From: Deltaproteobacteria bacterium
GTDB taxonomy: Bacteria; Desulfobacterota; Syntrophia; Syntrophales; UBA5619
DNA: 24,419 bases
Direction of reading: 5' to 3'
Assembly: GCA_021372695.1 (NCBI GenBank)
Contig: JAJFTY010000090.1
Span: forward strand, 1-24,419
The position numbers were made by a program, and so were the translations under genes. This document shows, piece after piece, positions 1-7,059 of this stretch. The notes under the pieces are model-generated. The model worked only from the letters and a program-made list of their open reading frames with translations, was not told the origin of the DNA and ran no database searches. The first letter of the stretch is position 1; each line of letters starts with the position of its first letter.

Positions 1-79
1 ACCTGATCCGGGCCGGTTTGGTAAAACCGCCGCCGTCCTGGAGCGGCAGACTCAAGTCGATCAAGCGATACCCTTCCAT
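1..79 (-). CDS. Cyclase-family (kynurenine formamidase-like) hydrolase, N-terminus only
   Basis: Only the first 26 codons are inside the window; the gene continues off the left edge. The peptide starts MEGYRLIDLSLPLQDGGG, which matches the typical opening of the Cyclase family (PF04199; metal-dependent hydrolases related to kynurenine formamidase), whose members begin with a strand followed by a 'hxDLSxPL' motif. A purine-rich GGGAGGGAGG ribosome site lies about a dozen bases upstream of the ATG on the minus strand. The gene is divergent from the two-component operon. The family call rests on one short motif, so the substrate cannot be given. Confidence 0.6.
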   Translation of the reverse strand, partial: MEGYRLIDLSLPLQDGGGFTKPARIR

Positions 80-201
80 GGCTGTCGAGTTCCTCCCTCC
101 CGCAAGGCGGGTTTCTTCTTCGGACCGATGATCGACAGATACACCATCGGATCGTTTCTGCAAAGCCCGACTTTGTTGTCGGCATTGGCCCGATGCCCGA
201 T

Positions 202-216
202 TGACGGCACGCGTCA
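202..216. promoter_or_regulatory. Perfect dyad, possible enhancer (UAS) site
   Basis: TGACG-GCACG-CGTCA forms a perfect 5-bp-arm inverted repeat about 130 bases upstream of the -24 element at 348. Enhancer-binding proteins such as the NtrC-type regulator encoded downstream usually bind dyads at about this distance. The arms are short and no second copy was found, so the role is a guess. The rest of the 80-406 intergenic region shows nothing else clear apart from the sigma54 promoter. Confidence 0.25.
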
Positions 217-345
217 GGACTTTGACAACGAGATCTTTCCGAAAACAGGGTCTTCTCAGGGTCTGCTTTCGCCGGTCATCATTGCAACTATTCTAAATGA
301 TGTGATTTCTTACGTTATTGTCGGGGTGAAAATGGTTTCTTCTCC

Positions 346-364
346 TTGGCATCAATCCTGCTTT
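346..364 (+). promoter_or_regulatory. Candidate sigma54 (-24/-12) promoter of the kinase-regulator operon
   Basis: The sequence TTGGCATCAATCCTGCTTT carries GG at 348-349 and GC at 360-361 with exactly ten bases between them, the invariant spacing of sigma54 promoters (consensus TTGGCACG-N4-TTGCT). Transcription would start near 373, just ahead of the GAGGAGG ribosome site at 393-399. This fits a kinase start at 407 and suggests that the regulator in the same operon activates its own transcription. Confidence 0.55.
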
Positions 365-406
365 GGCATTCATGCGCATACCTTTTCTATCCGAGGAGGT
401 TTCAAT

Positions 407-1321
407 TTGGGAGATGACGTTGGAGAAATGGCTGGTCCCGTACGCGCCGGAGAGGCATTCCGGGAGGACAGGAAAAGCCGTGCCCCGATGATCTTCGGGC
501 TTTCACGGGATGTCGCGGAGCGCCCGCAGGAACGGGCAGGGCGGAAGGCGTCTCGGGAGCGGCTGCATCGTGCGGAGAAGATGGAGGCCCTCGGCCGGTT
601 GACCGGCGGTGTGGCCCATGATCTGAACAATGTCCTCGGCGTTGCCTGCCTCTACTCGGAACTGCTTCAGGGAAAGATGGCAGAAGATGATCCCCTCAGG
701 CCCTATGCGACCCAGATCTCCACTTCCATAGAGCAGGCCGCTGCGATCATTCGCGACCTCCTGGCGCTCTCCGGAAGAGAACTCCCCACTTCGCGCACGG
801 TGAACCTGGACGATGTGATCTCCGCCTGTCTGAAAGCCCCCGAGTTCGAGAACCTGCGGGCTCTTCACCCCGGGGTGACCTTCAGGACAGAGTCCGGCGG
901 GGAGCAGCTGGATATGCCGGGCATCCCGTCACTCCTGGAAAAATGCGTGATGAACCTCGTGTCCAATGCCCTGGAGGCGATTCCCGCACGGGGAGAGGTG
1001 ACCATCGCGACGCAGAAACGGCAGCTTGTCGAACCGGTCAGCGGTTATGACACCGTAGAAGAAGGGGATTATGTCGTACTGGCGGTACGCGATACGGGGA
1101 TGGGTATCACTCCCGGGGATGTGAAGAAGATCTTCGAACCTTTCTACACGAAGAAGACCGTGGGGAGGGGTGGAACCGGACTGGGATTGACCGTTGTCCG
1201 GGAAATCGTGAAAGGGCACCACGGTTACGTTGAGGTCCGGAGCCGCGTCGGGGAGGGCACGAGATTCACGCTCTACTTCCCGGCCGCGGGGGACGGAGAA
1301 ACGGCAGAAGGCGCCCGTTGA
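407..1321 (+). CDS. Soluble sensor histidine kinase (NtrB-like)
   Basis: This is a 304-residue kinase that should phosphorylate the sigma54 regulator encoded just downstream. The chosen start is a TTG seven bases after a strong GAGGAGG site; an ATG at 128 in the same frame would add 93 residues with no coding character and would lie ahead of the sigma54 promoter. The H-box is MEALGRLTGGVAHDLNN with the phospho-acceptor His near residue 71. The ATPase domain shows the N-box (NLVSNALEAI), DTGMGI and GGTGLGLTVV. No membrane segment, PAS or GAF domain is visible, and the roughly 55-residue N-terminus looks charged and helical, so the signal is probably cytoplasmic or delivered by a partner. The stop overlaps a possible TTG start of the regulator, which implies translational coupling. 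Confidence 0.85.
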   Translation: MGDDVGEMAGPVRAGEAFREDRKSRAPMIFGLSRDVAERPQERAGRKASRERLHRAEKMEALGRLTGGVAHDLNNVLGVACLYSELLQGKMAEDDPLRPYATQISTSIEQAAAIIRDLLALSGRELPTSRTVNLDDVISACLKAPEFENLRALHPGVTFRTESGGEQLDMPGIPSLLEKCVMNLVSNALEAIPARGEVTIATQKRQLVEPVSGYDTVEEGDYVVLAVRDTGMGITPGDVKKIFEPFYTKKTVGRGGTGLGLTVVREIVKGHHGYVEVRSRVGEGTRFTLYFPAAGDGETAEGAR

Positions 1322-1350
1322 ACGACACGGGTCGGGCGAATCGAGAGTCC

Positions 1351-2754
1351 ATGAATCGCGTACTGATCATCGATGACGACGAACCATTCTGCCGCGGCCT
1401 GGCCGAAGCGATGACCGACGGCGGGACGGAGATCGTTTGTGCCCACACGATTCTTGAGGGGCTGAGGATTGCCGCGGCGGAGGCCTTCGACGTCGTCTTT
1501 CTGGACGTGATTCTTCCCGACGGAAACGGACTCGACTCCATATCGAACCTCCGAGCCGGTTCTTCCCATCCGGAGATCATCATTCTTACGGGCGGCGGAA
1601 TTCCCAACGGGGCGGAACTGGCCATCGGGAGCGGCGCATGGGACTATATCCGGAAGCCTTTTCCGCTGAGCGTCATCAAACTTCACCTGATGCGCGCCCT
1701 CCAGTACCGGGAAGAAAGGAAGGCGAGAAAATCCTCAGCTGCGCTGAAATTGGACGCCATCATCGGGAGCAGCCCCAGGATGAGGGACTCCTTCGATTCG
1801 CTTTCCGAGGCGGCCTCGACGGACGTGAATGTCCTCGTGACCGGTGAAACCGGCACGGGGAAGGAACTCTTCGCCAAGGCCGTTCACGATAACAGCGGCC
1901 GCGCAGGCGGAAGTTTCGTGGTGGTCGATTGTGCGGCACTCCAGGGCACCCTGATCGAGAGCATCCTTTTCGGGTATGAAAAAGGGGCGTTCACCGGCGC
2001 GGTACAGAGCCGGGAGGGGCTCATCAAACAGGCAGACGGCGGAACGCTCTTCCTGGACGAGATCGCCGAACTTCCCCTTCCCGTCCAGAAGGTCTTTCTC
2101 CGGGTGCTCCAGGAGCGCCGTTTCCGGCCTCTGGGCGGCCGGAGCGAGATGGAAAGCAATTTCAGATTGATCGCAGCCACCAACCGCGACCTGCAGAGTG
2201 CGGTTCAGGCGGGGCTGTTTCGGGAGGATCTTCTCTACCGGCTTCGTGCCCTGACGATAGCCCTTCCCCCTTTGCGGGAGCACAAAGAGGACATCGTTCC
2301 CATCGCCCTCTATCACATGGAAAAGATCTGCCGGCGAAGCCGTCTGGAGTCGAAAACCTTTTCTCCCGATTTTGTCGAAGCACTGCTCTCATACCCCTGG
2401 CCGGGAAATGTTCGCGAGCTGGTCAATGCGATCGAGAGGTCCGTGGCCGCCTCCTCCTCGGTGGCCACCCTGTTTCGCCGCCATCTTCCCGGCGAGATTC
2501 GCATCGATCTCGTGCGACCCAAGGCGGGCAACACGCTTCCGAACGGCAATGACGCCGATCCCCTTTCGCCCCGGACCCTTCCCACGCTCAAGGAGTTGCG
2601 GGTATCGGTCTACGAGAAGGCGGAGAAGCAGTATCTTGCGGATCTCATGAAGACGACCGCGGGCGATATGGAACAGGCCTGCCGGATCTCCGGTCTCAGC
2701 CTCCCCCGGGTGTACGAACTCCTCAGAAAACATCGAATATCGACCAAAGTCTGA
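1351..2754 (+). CDS. Sigma54-dependent response regulator, NtrC family
   Basis: A 467-residue enhancer-binding protein with receiver, AAA+ and Fis-type HTH domains. The receiver has the acidic cluster DDD at 8-10, phospho-acceptor Asp52 (FLDVILPDG) and Lys102 (RKPF). The AAA+ domain has Walker A GETGTGKE (165-172), the sigma54-contact loop GAFTGA (212-217) and Walker B FLDEI (234-238). The C-terminal helix-turn-helix lies at about 432-467. All key residues are intact. The ATG at 1351 gives a standard receiver N-terminus (MNRVLIIDDDEP); a TTG at 1318 overlapping the kinase stop is the alternative. It is likely phosphorylated by the upstream kinase. Two sigma54 promoter candidates nearby, one before its own operon and one before the gene at 2974, are its most obvious targets. 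Confidence 0.93.
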   Translation: MNRVLIIDDDEPFCRGLAEAMTDGGTEIVCAHTILEGLRIAAAEAFDVVFLDVILPDGNGLDSISNLRAGSSHPEIIILTGGGIPNGAELAIGSGAWDYIRKPFPLSVIKLHLMRALQYREERKARKSSAALKLDAIIGSSPRMRDSFDSLSEAASTDVNVLVTGETGTGKELFAKAVHDNSGRAGGSFVVVDCAALQGTLIESILFGYEKGAFTGAVQSREGLIKQADGGTLFLDEIAELPLPVQKVFLRVLQERRFRPLGGRSEMESNFRLIAATNRDLQSAVQAGLFREDLLYRLRALTIALPPLREHKEDIVPIALYHMEKICRRSRLESKTFSPDFVEALLSYPWPGNVRELVNAIERSVAASSSVATLFRRHLPGEIRIDLVRPKAGNTLPNGNDADPLSPRTLPTLKELRVSVYEKAEKQYLADLMKTTAGDMEQACRISGLSLPRVYELLRKHRISTKV

Positions 2755-2781
2755 CCGCCCCCGTCCTTCCTCTTCTTTATT

Positions 2782-2809
2782 GAAAAACCATCATCGCGGA
2801 TGGCTTTTC
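2782..2809 (+). terminator. Probable intrinsic terminator of the kinase-regulator operon
   Basis: GAAAAACCATC and GATGGCTTTTC pair over 11 positions with one A/C mismatch and a six-base loop, 27 bases past the regulator stop. The GC part is only 5 bp and the T run is inside the stem, so it is a modest terminator. Confidence 0.5.
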
Positions 2810-2862
2810 CATAAAATTATGATTCCGCCATACAAAAGTTCCTTCCGGGGAAATAGTCGGCG

Positions 2863-2889
2863 TCACATATCTGCACGTAATTAATGTGA
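2863..2889. promoter_or_regulatory. Inverted repeat upstream of a sigma54 promoter
   Basis: TCACAT (2863-2868) and ATGTGA (2884-2889) are perfect 6-bp arms separated by 15 bases, centred about 35 bases before the -24 element at 2911. It could be a binding site for the NtrC-type regulator or another factor. The arm sequence is not shared with the dyad at 202-216. Confidence 0.3.
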
Positions 2890-2908
2890 AAATATAGAAA
2901 TAGCCCGG

Positions 2909-2925
2909 TTGGCCCCGTAATTGCT
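2909..2925 (+). promoter_or_regulatory. Strong sigma54 (-24/-12) promoter candidate
   Basis: TTGGCCCCGTAATTGCT has GG at 2911-2912 and GC at 2923-2924 with the exact ten-base gap, and matches both the TTGGC and TTGCT parts of the sigma54 consensus. The predicted start near 2936 leaves a short leader before the AGGA site (2962-2965) and the ATG at 2974. It lies directly downstream of a gene for a sigma54 activator. Confidence 0.7.
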
Positions 2926-2973
2926 CTACCAGAAGGCAGTTCGAGAAACACCTTGTTGCACAGGATAAAGCTC

Positions 2974-3351
2974 ATGGCATCGATTTTCTACATTCCGACG
3001 GTCAACGACTGGGAATCACGCTTATGCACCTTGCTTGAAGCTGCTCTCTCTCACAAGAAAAATGAGATCTGCCGTTCTTTTGAAGATTTTTCCCGGAGGC
3101 TTCACAAACCCTTTTCCAATGTGCGGGTGGCGGTTCTCGTTGCCGCGAACAGCGAGGAGATCACACGGATCCTTTCGCTTCGGGAACTGCTTGCGGACGT
3201 GAAGATGATTTTCATCCTGGCGGACAGGGACAATGAGACCCTGATGAAGGTGCATTCGTTGCGCCCCCGGTACGTCACCTGGATGGATTGCGATTTGAGC
3301 GAGCTCGCGAACGTTTTCAAGAGAATGGTGGGCCTATACGACGTCAAGTGA
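2974..3351 (+). CDS. Small receiver-like protein of unknown function
   Basis: A 125-residue soluble protein. The ATG at 2974 is preceded by AGGA with an eight-base gap; an in-frame TTG at 2953 is the alternative. The C-terminal half (from about residue 45, VRVAVLVAAN onward) has the alternating strand/helix pattern of a CheY-like fold (VAVLVA, KMIFILAD, YVTWMDCDLSELANVFKRM), but the acidic pocket, a clear phospho-acceptor Asp and the usual KP motif are missing. If it is a receiver fold it cannot be phosphorylated in the normal way. It is expressed from its own sigma54 promoter candidate and sits just before cheW, so a role in signalling or as a protein-interaction module is plausible. I do not recognise a named family. 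Confidence 0.7.
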   Translation: MASIFYIPTVNDWESRLCTLLEAALSHKKNEICRSFEDFSRRLHKPFSNVRVAVLVAANSEEITRILSLRELLADVKMIFILADRDNETLMKVHSLRPRYVTWMDCDLSELANVFKRMVGLYDVK

Positions 3352-3467
3352 TCGAACCTGTCGGAGTCCCGTACAGGAAATAATGATTAAAAGGAGAGGA
3401 GAAAGGAAGAGGGGAAATTCAAGGATTTCTGAAAAGGCAACATTCATCATTGGAAAGAGAGAAGAAT

Positions 3468-3977
3468 ATGGAATCAGAAGAAGTGGTCAACCAGACGCGC
3501 AAGGCCGTCGCGGGCCGGGAGGGGAAGTATCTCACCTTCGCCCTGGCCGGTGAGGAGTATGGCATAGGTATCCTGAAGGTCAAGGAGATCATCGGCCTGA
3601 TGCAGATCACCACCGTCCCCCGGACGCCGGGTTACGTCAAGGGTGTCATCAACCTTCGGGGAAAGGTGATTCCCGTCGTGGACTTCCGTCTGAAGTTCGG
3701 AATCGACGCGATGGCCTACAACGAGCGGACCTGCATCATCGTCGTGGAGATCAAGAGTGCGGAGCGGACCATCCCGATGGGAATCGTCGTAGATTCCGTG
3801 TCGGAGGTTCTCAACATCAAGTCCGCCGAAATCGAAGACACTCCGAACTTCGGAAGCCGCCTGGACACCGACTTCATCCTCGGGATGGCAAAAACCAACG
3901 GCTCGGTGAAGATCCTTCTCGACATCGACCGGGTTTTCCAGAAAGAAGAATTGACGGCCCTGGCTCAGGCATCATAA
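3468..3977 (+). CDS. cheW: Chemotaxis coupling protein CheW
   Basis: A 169-residue CheW-domain protein, the adaptor that links chemoreceptors to the CheA kinase. Recognisable CheW features are YLTFALAGEEYGIGILKVKEII near the N-terminus, TTVPRTPGYVKGVINLRGKVIPVVDFRLKFG in the middle (the receptor/CheA-binding core) and the C-terminal GMAKTNGSVKILLDIDRVF. A typical CheW is 150-170 residues, so it is full length. The ATG at 3468 has an AGAGAG-type ribosome site; a TTG at 3450 is possible. No cheA, cheY or receptor gene lies in the window, so this is an orphan cheW, perhaps co-transcribed with the small gene upstream. Confidence 0.93.
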   Translation: MESEEVVNQTRKAVAGREGKYLTFALAGEEYGIGILKVKEIIGLMQITTVPRTPGYVKGVINLRGKVIPVVDFRLKFGIDAMAYNERTCIIVVEIKSAERTIPMGIVVDSVSEVLNIKSAEIEDTPNFGSRLDTDFILGMAKTNGSVKILLDIDRVFQKEELTALAQAS

Positions 3978-4152
3978 CCATGCGGTCCGCAAGCGAATCG
4001 AAACGCACGGACCGGGCCGTTCCGGTGCGGTCATGCCCCGGCATCCGGAACCTCCAAATCGCCGTGCCTCTGCGGTAAAACAGCGGACGGCTTCGCAAAG
4101 CGCCCGCTGCAATGGAGAAGCCGGTCCGGAACGATGGCGGGCCGGGAGTGGG

Positions 4153-5495
4153 ATGGCGATGAAGCTGGCCGGAATCAAATCAGCCATCGATCGGTGGACG
4201 ACACCCCCCGGTCTGACCCCCGAGGCGGGACTCCGCTTCTGGCAGGACCGGGTCATGTTCGTCCTCCTGTTCGTGGCGGTGTCCCTGGGCTTCATCGTTT
4301 AAGTGTCCAGCGTCCTGCTCTCCATCAAGCCATCAAGGATAGTTTGTGGCACGTGGCCCTGATGGACACGGGGCTCTACGCCTGGGTGCTGATCCTTTTC
4401 TTCAGGAGAAGCCTCTCCTTCAGGGCCCGCACCGTCAGCTTCGTTGTGATCCTCTATATCGTTGGAATGATCCTGCTGCTGGTCGTGGGGCCCTACAGCG
4501 CTGGCCCCGTCTGGAACGGCCCTGCGAAGCGCACATCATCGATTTCAAGGCGCAGCACGGGAAGCGCAACCTCGTCATCAGCCTTCTGGACATCACCGAT
4601 CGTAAGCGCCTGGGGTCCCACCTGATCCAGGCCCAGAAGATGGAGGCCATCGGAACATTGTCCTGCGGAATCGCTCACGATTTCAACAACATACTCTTCG
4701 GCATGGTCGGCTATTACGGAACTGGCCCTGATGGAGAAGGATGAAGGGCGAAGGCAGAGGGATCTGCGGCAGGTTCTCAAATCGTGCGAACGGGCGGCCG
4801 ATCTGGTGAAACAGATCCTCTCTTTCAGCCGGAAATCCGACGTGCAGATGAAGCCGGCCGATATTCGCTACGTCGTCAAGGAGGCCGCCAGGGCTGATTC
4901 GCGCCGCCATTCCGACGACCATCGACATCCGGCAGAATATCACGTCGCAGTCGCTGGTCGTCCTGGCCAATCCGACGCAGATCCATCAGGTGGTCATTAA
5001 CCTCTGCACCAACGCGGCCCATGCCATGCGCGAGAAGTCGGGAGTCCTCGGCATCGGCCTGTCGCTCCTCGACGTTGCCGAACACTCCCCGGTCGTCCTG
5101 CCGGGCCTCTCTCCCGGCGCCTATGCCAGGCTGGACGTAACCGATACCGGTGGCGGCATCGAACCGGCGATTCTCGACAAGATATTCGACCCGTTCTTCA
5201 CGACGAGGGCCGACCTGGAAGGGGCGAGACCGGGATTGGCCGTGGTTTACGGAATCGCCAAGAGGCATGGAGGCATGGTGACGGTCCAGAGCGAGGTCGG
5301 CGCCGGTTCGACCTTCACCGTCTTCTTGCCTCTGATCCCCAGTGAAGAGGTTCCGCGCGAGCGTGCGGTCGAGGAGATCCCCAAAGGCCGGGAAAGGATT
5401 CTTCTCGTGGACGACGAATCCCCTTCCGGTCTTCTCCTAACCAGAAAAAATCTCATTATTCCACCCCCCATTCAACACCATAACACCTCCCATTG
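4153..5495 (+). pseudogene. Decayed membrane-bound hybrid histidine kinase
   Basis: Fragments of one kinase are spread over three frames. Residues from MAMKLAG at 4153 give an N-terminal segment and the first membrane helix; a TAA at 4300-4302 then interrupts the frame. CCATCAAG is tandemly duplicated (4322-4337), and removing one copy restores the frame into [19 protein letters not shown] and further membrane helices. Near 4505 the membrane domain jumps straight to the end of a PAS-like domain (LLDITDRKR), so several hundred bases are missing. The H-box ([17 protein letters not shown]) is present. Extra single bases at about 4714 and 4891 shift the frame twice more. The ATPase domain has NLCTNAAHAM and DTGGGI but the G2 box is damaged (EGARPGLAVV). 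The receiver domain stops just after ILLVDDE near 5418. It cannot produce a working kinase. Confidence 0.85.
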
Positions 5496-5576
5496 ACTCC
5501 GGAATCCGGTGATGTTTTCATGAGTCCCGGATAGAGCCTGTTCTTGTCCCGTTCTTCGGTTCTATCTTCTCCTCCG

Positions 5577-5614
5577 TCCCCTAGGCGTCTTCCAAGGCGT
5601 CTAGGGGCTTTTTA
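5577..5614 (+). terminator. Intrinsic terminator
   Basis: CCCCTAG (5578-5584) pairs with CTAGGGG (5601-5607) and the stem continues inward with GCG/CGT and more pairs, followed by TTTTT at 5609-5613. It is a strong factor-independent terminator downstream of the decayed kinase and may be what remains of that gene's original terminator. The 5497-5813 stretch holds no gene besides this and the small dyad at 5666. Confidence 0.8.
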
Positions 5615-5665
5615 GTACTGATGAAATGGCGTGGTCTGCTCCAGAAATATTCATAATATCCAATG

Positions 5666-5680
5666 GTAGTATTTTACTAC
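5666..5680. promoter_or_regulatory. Perfect small dyad upstream of the exported-protein gene
   Basis: GTAGTA-TTT-TACTAC is a perfect 6-bp-arm palindrome in an AT-rich stretch about 135 bases before the ATG at 5814. It could be an operator. No convincing -35/-10 pair was found next to it. Confidence 0.3.
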
Positions 5681-5813
5681 AGTTATGTTATCAGCCGACC
5701 CTCATTGTCTTCTTTGCCAGAGATGAGATAGTTACACCACGTAAATGATGAAGACGGGACGATTTAAACGGGAATTTGACCAGAGTAAAAACTAAAACGG
5801 AGGAGGAAAGAGT

Positions 5814-6230
5814 ATGAAGAAATTGTGGGTACCAATCATTATCGGAGTGGTTTTCATGATGGCGCCAATGATGGCGACCGCGGCATCCCTTACGGGATCC
5901 ATTCAGGGGTTGGCCTGTGTGACGCAGGGGAAAGTATGCCCCATCGGGATGGAGGATCCCGTGATCGCGGCGGAGAATGTGTTTGTGCTCCTGGTCGACG
6001 CAGCCAAGGGAGAGTACTATTACGTTCCCAACGTGGACAGGGGGATCATGGCCCGTCACATCAATGAGCAGGTCAAGATCGACGGGACCGTGAACGACAA
6101 GACGAAAGCCATCAAGGCGAGCGACATCTATACGATGGATGCCAAGAATCAGTGGAAGAAGGTCTGGAGCGTGGACATGCAGGATTCGATCTACAAGGAC
6201 ATCTATGGGAGTTCGGTGTTCGGCAACTGA
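5814..6230 (+). CDS. Small exported protein of unknown function
   Basis: A 138-residue protein with a clear Sec signal peptide: MKK, a hydrophobic stretch and an ATAA-S cleavage site near residue 24. The ATG follows a strong GGAGGAGG site. The mature part has two cysteines (GLACVTQGKVCPIGMEDP, ten residues apart counting both ends) that could form a disulfide outside the cytoplasm. Later come a strand-rich region with FVLLVDAAKGEYYYVPNVDRG and VKIDGTVNDKTKAIKASDIYTM, the latter resembling small OB-fold type periplasmic domains. It ends shortly after a lysine- and tryptophan-bearing tail. It stands alone between two terminators, so it is a single-gene transcript. I do not recognise a named family. 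Confidence 0.8.
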   Translation: MKKLWVPIIIGVVFMMAPMMATAASLTGSIQGLACVTQGKVCPIGMEDPVIAAENVFVLLVDAAKGEYYYVPNVDRGIMARHINEQVKIDGTVNDKTKAIKASDIYTMDAKNQWKKVWSVDMQDSIYKDIYGSSVFGN

Positions 6231-6254
6231 TTCCCCCTCCCACAGGTCTGGACG

Positions 6255-6286
6255 AAAAACCCTCGGATAACACCGGGGGTTTTTTA
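6255..6286 (+). terminator. Intrinsic terminator after the exported-protein gene
   Basis: CCCTCGG (6260-6266) and CCGGGGG (6273-6279) form a 7-bp stem with one G-T pair and a six-base loop, flanked by AAAAA and TTTTTT. It lies 25 bases past the stop at 6230. Confidence 0.85.
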
Positions 6287-6372
6287 AATGACGTATCCCG
6301 TTATTTCAAAAAACATCGGGTTTCTAGGATTAACTGGGGATCGGGTGCGGATTTAACGAGAGGAGGATAGAA

Positions 6373-6840
6373 ATGTACAGGAAAGTATTGGTTCCGCTCG
6401 ACGGTTCGGAGCTTGCGGAATGCGCGTTGAATCATGTCAAAAGCCTATCCAAGGATGGTTCCGTGGGTGAAATCACCATTCTGAACATAATGAAAGTGGA
6501 TATCCCTTGGCTCAGCTCCGAGGATGAACATGAACATAAGCAATTTGACATCAATAAGATAAGAGAAAAAGTTTCCAACGCATCTCAAGAGTATCTTGCG
6601 GATGTGGAATCACGGCTCGCTTCCGAGGGTTTCAACGTGAAAACCGAATCCCGGGAAGCAAACAGGCCTGCTCAGGCCATCATTGAGTATGCTCTGGAAA
6701 AGGGAATCGATATGATTGTGATCGCCACCCATGGTTACACCGGGATGAAGGGAATGATGATGGGAAGCGTTGCCCTGAGTGTTATCCACCAGTCTCATGT
6801 ACCGGTGTTATTGATCAGGCCAGAGGCCTGTCACGTGTAG
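6373..6840 (+). CDS. Universal stress protein, UspA family
   Basis: A 155-residue single-domain Usp. The N-terminus MYRKVLVPLDGSELAECAL is the classic first strand with the Asp that contacts ATP. The C-terminus IDMIVIATHGYTGMKGMMMGSVALSVIHQSHVPVLLI carries the GxxG and GS residues of the ATP-binding class, so it probably binds nucleotide. These proteins act in the cytoplasm under stress or growth arrest. The ribosome site is GAGGAGG seven bases before the ATG. The gene stands alone after the terminator at 6255-6286. Its base composition looks more AT-rich than the catabolic genes to the right, which may mean a different history. Confidence 0.93.
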   Translation: MYRKVLVPLDGSELAECALNHVKSLSKDGSVGEITILNIMKVDIPWLSSEDEHEHKQFDINKIREKVSNASQEYLADVESRLASEGFNVKTESREANRPAQAIIEYALEKGIDMIVIATHGYTGMKGMMMGSVALSVIHQSHVPVLLIRPEACHV

Positions 6841-6868
6841 AGAAGATATCGGAAGTGCTGTTTTGACA

Positions 6869-6896
6869 GATGCAGGGCCATTCCTGACCCTGCATC
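6869..6896. terminator. Perfect 9-bp hairpin between convergent genes
   Basis: GATGCAGGG (6869-6877) and CCCTGCATC (6888-6896) pair perfectly around a ten-base loop, 28 bases past the usp stop. The usp gene and the minus-strand sfsA gene converge here. There is no T run on the plus side and only TGTCAAAA on the minus side, so it is either a weak two-way terminator or an mRNA 3'-end stabiliser. The rest of the 6897-7059 gap shows nothing. Confidence 0.5.
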
Positions 6897-7059
6897 ACCC
6901 CACCCGCCGTAAGAACCGTCTTTGTGAAGCCCGTTATAGCCTGATTTCGGCATCTTCCTCCTCATTCCTGCCCATCCCATGAGGCTAACGACTAGAAGCC
7001 GCGCGGTGGCGGGTTCGGGAGCGGGGAGGCTTGGAGCGCGGTGGATGGACACATCAAGG

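Noticed and set aside
128..406. N-terminal extension of the histidine kinase from the ATG at 128.
   Set aside because: The translated stretch has no domain character, the ATG lacks a good ribosome site, and the sigma54 promoter at 346-364 plus the GAGGAGG site at 393 place the start at 407.
3978..4152. Possible gene or N-terminal extension of the decayed kinase directly after cheW.
   Set aside because: Open frames exist on both strands but have no ribosome site or family motif, and the kinase similarity begins only after 4153.
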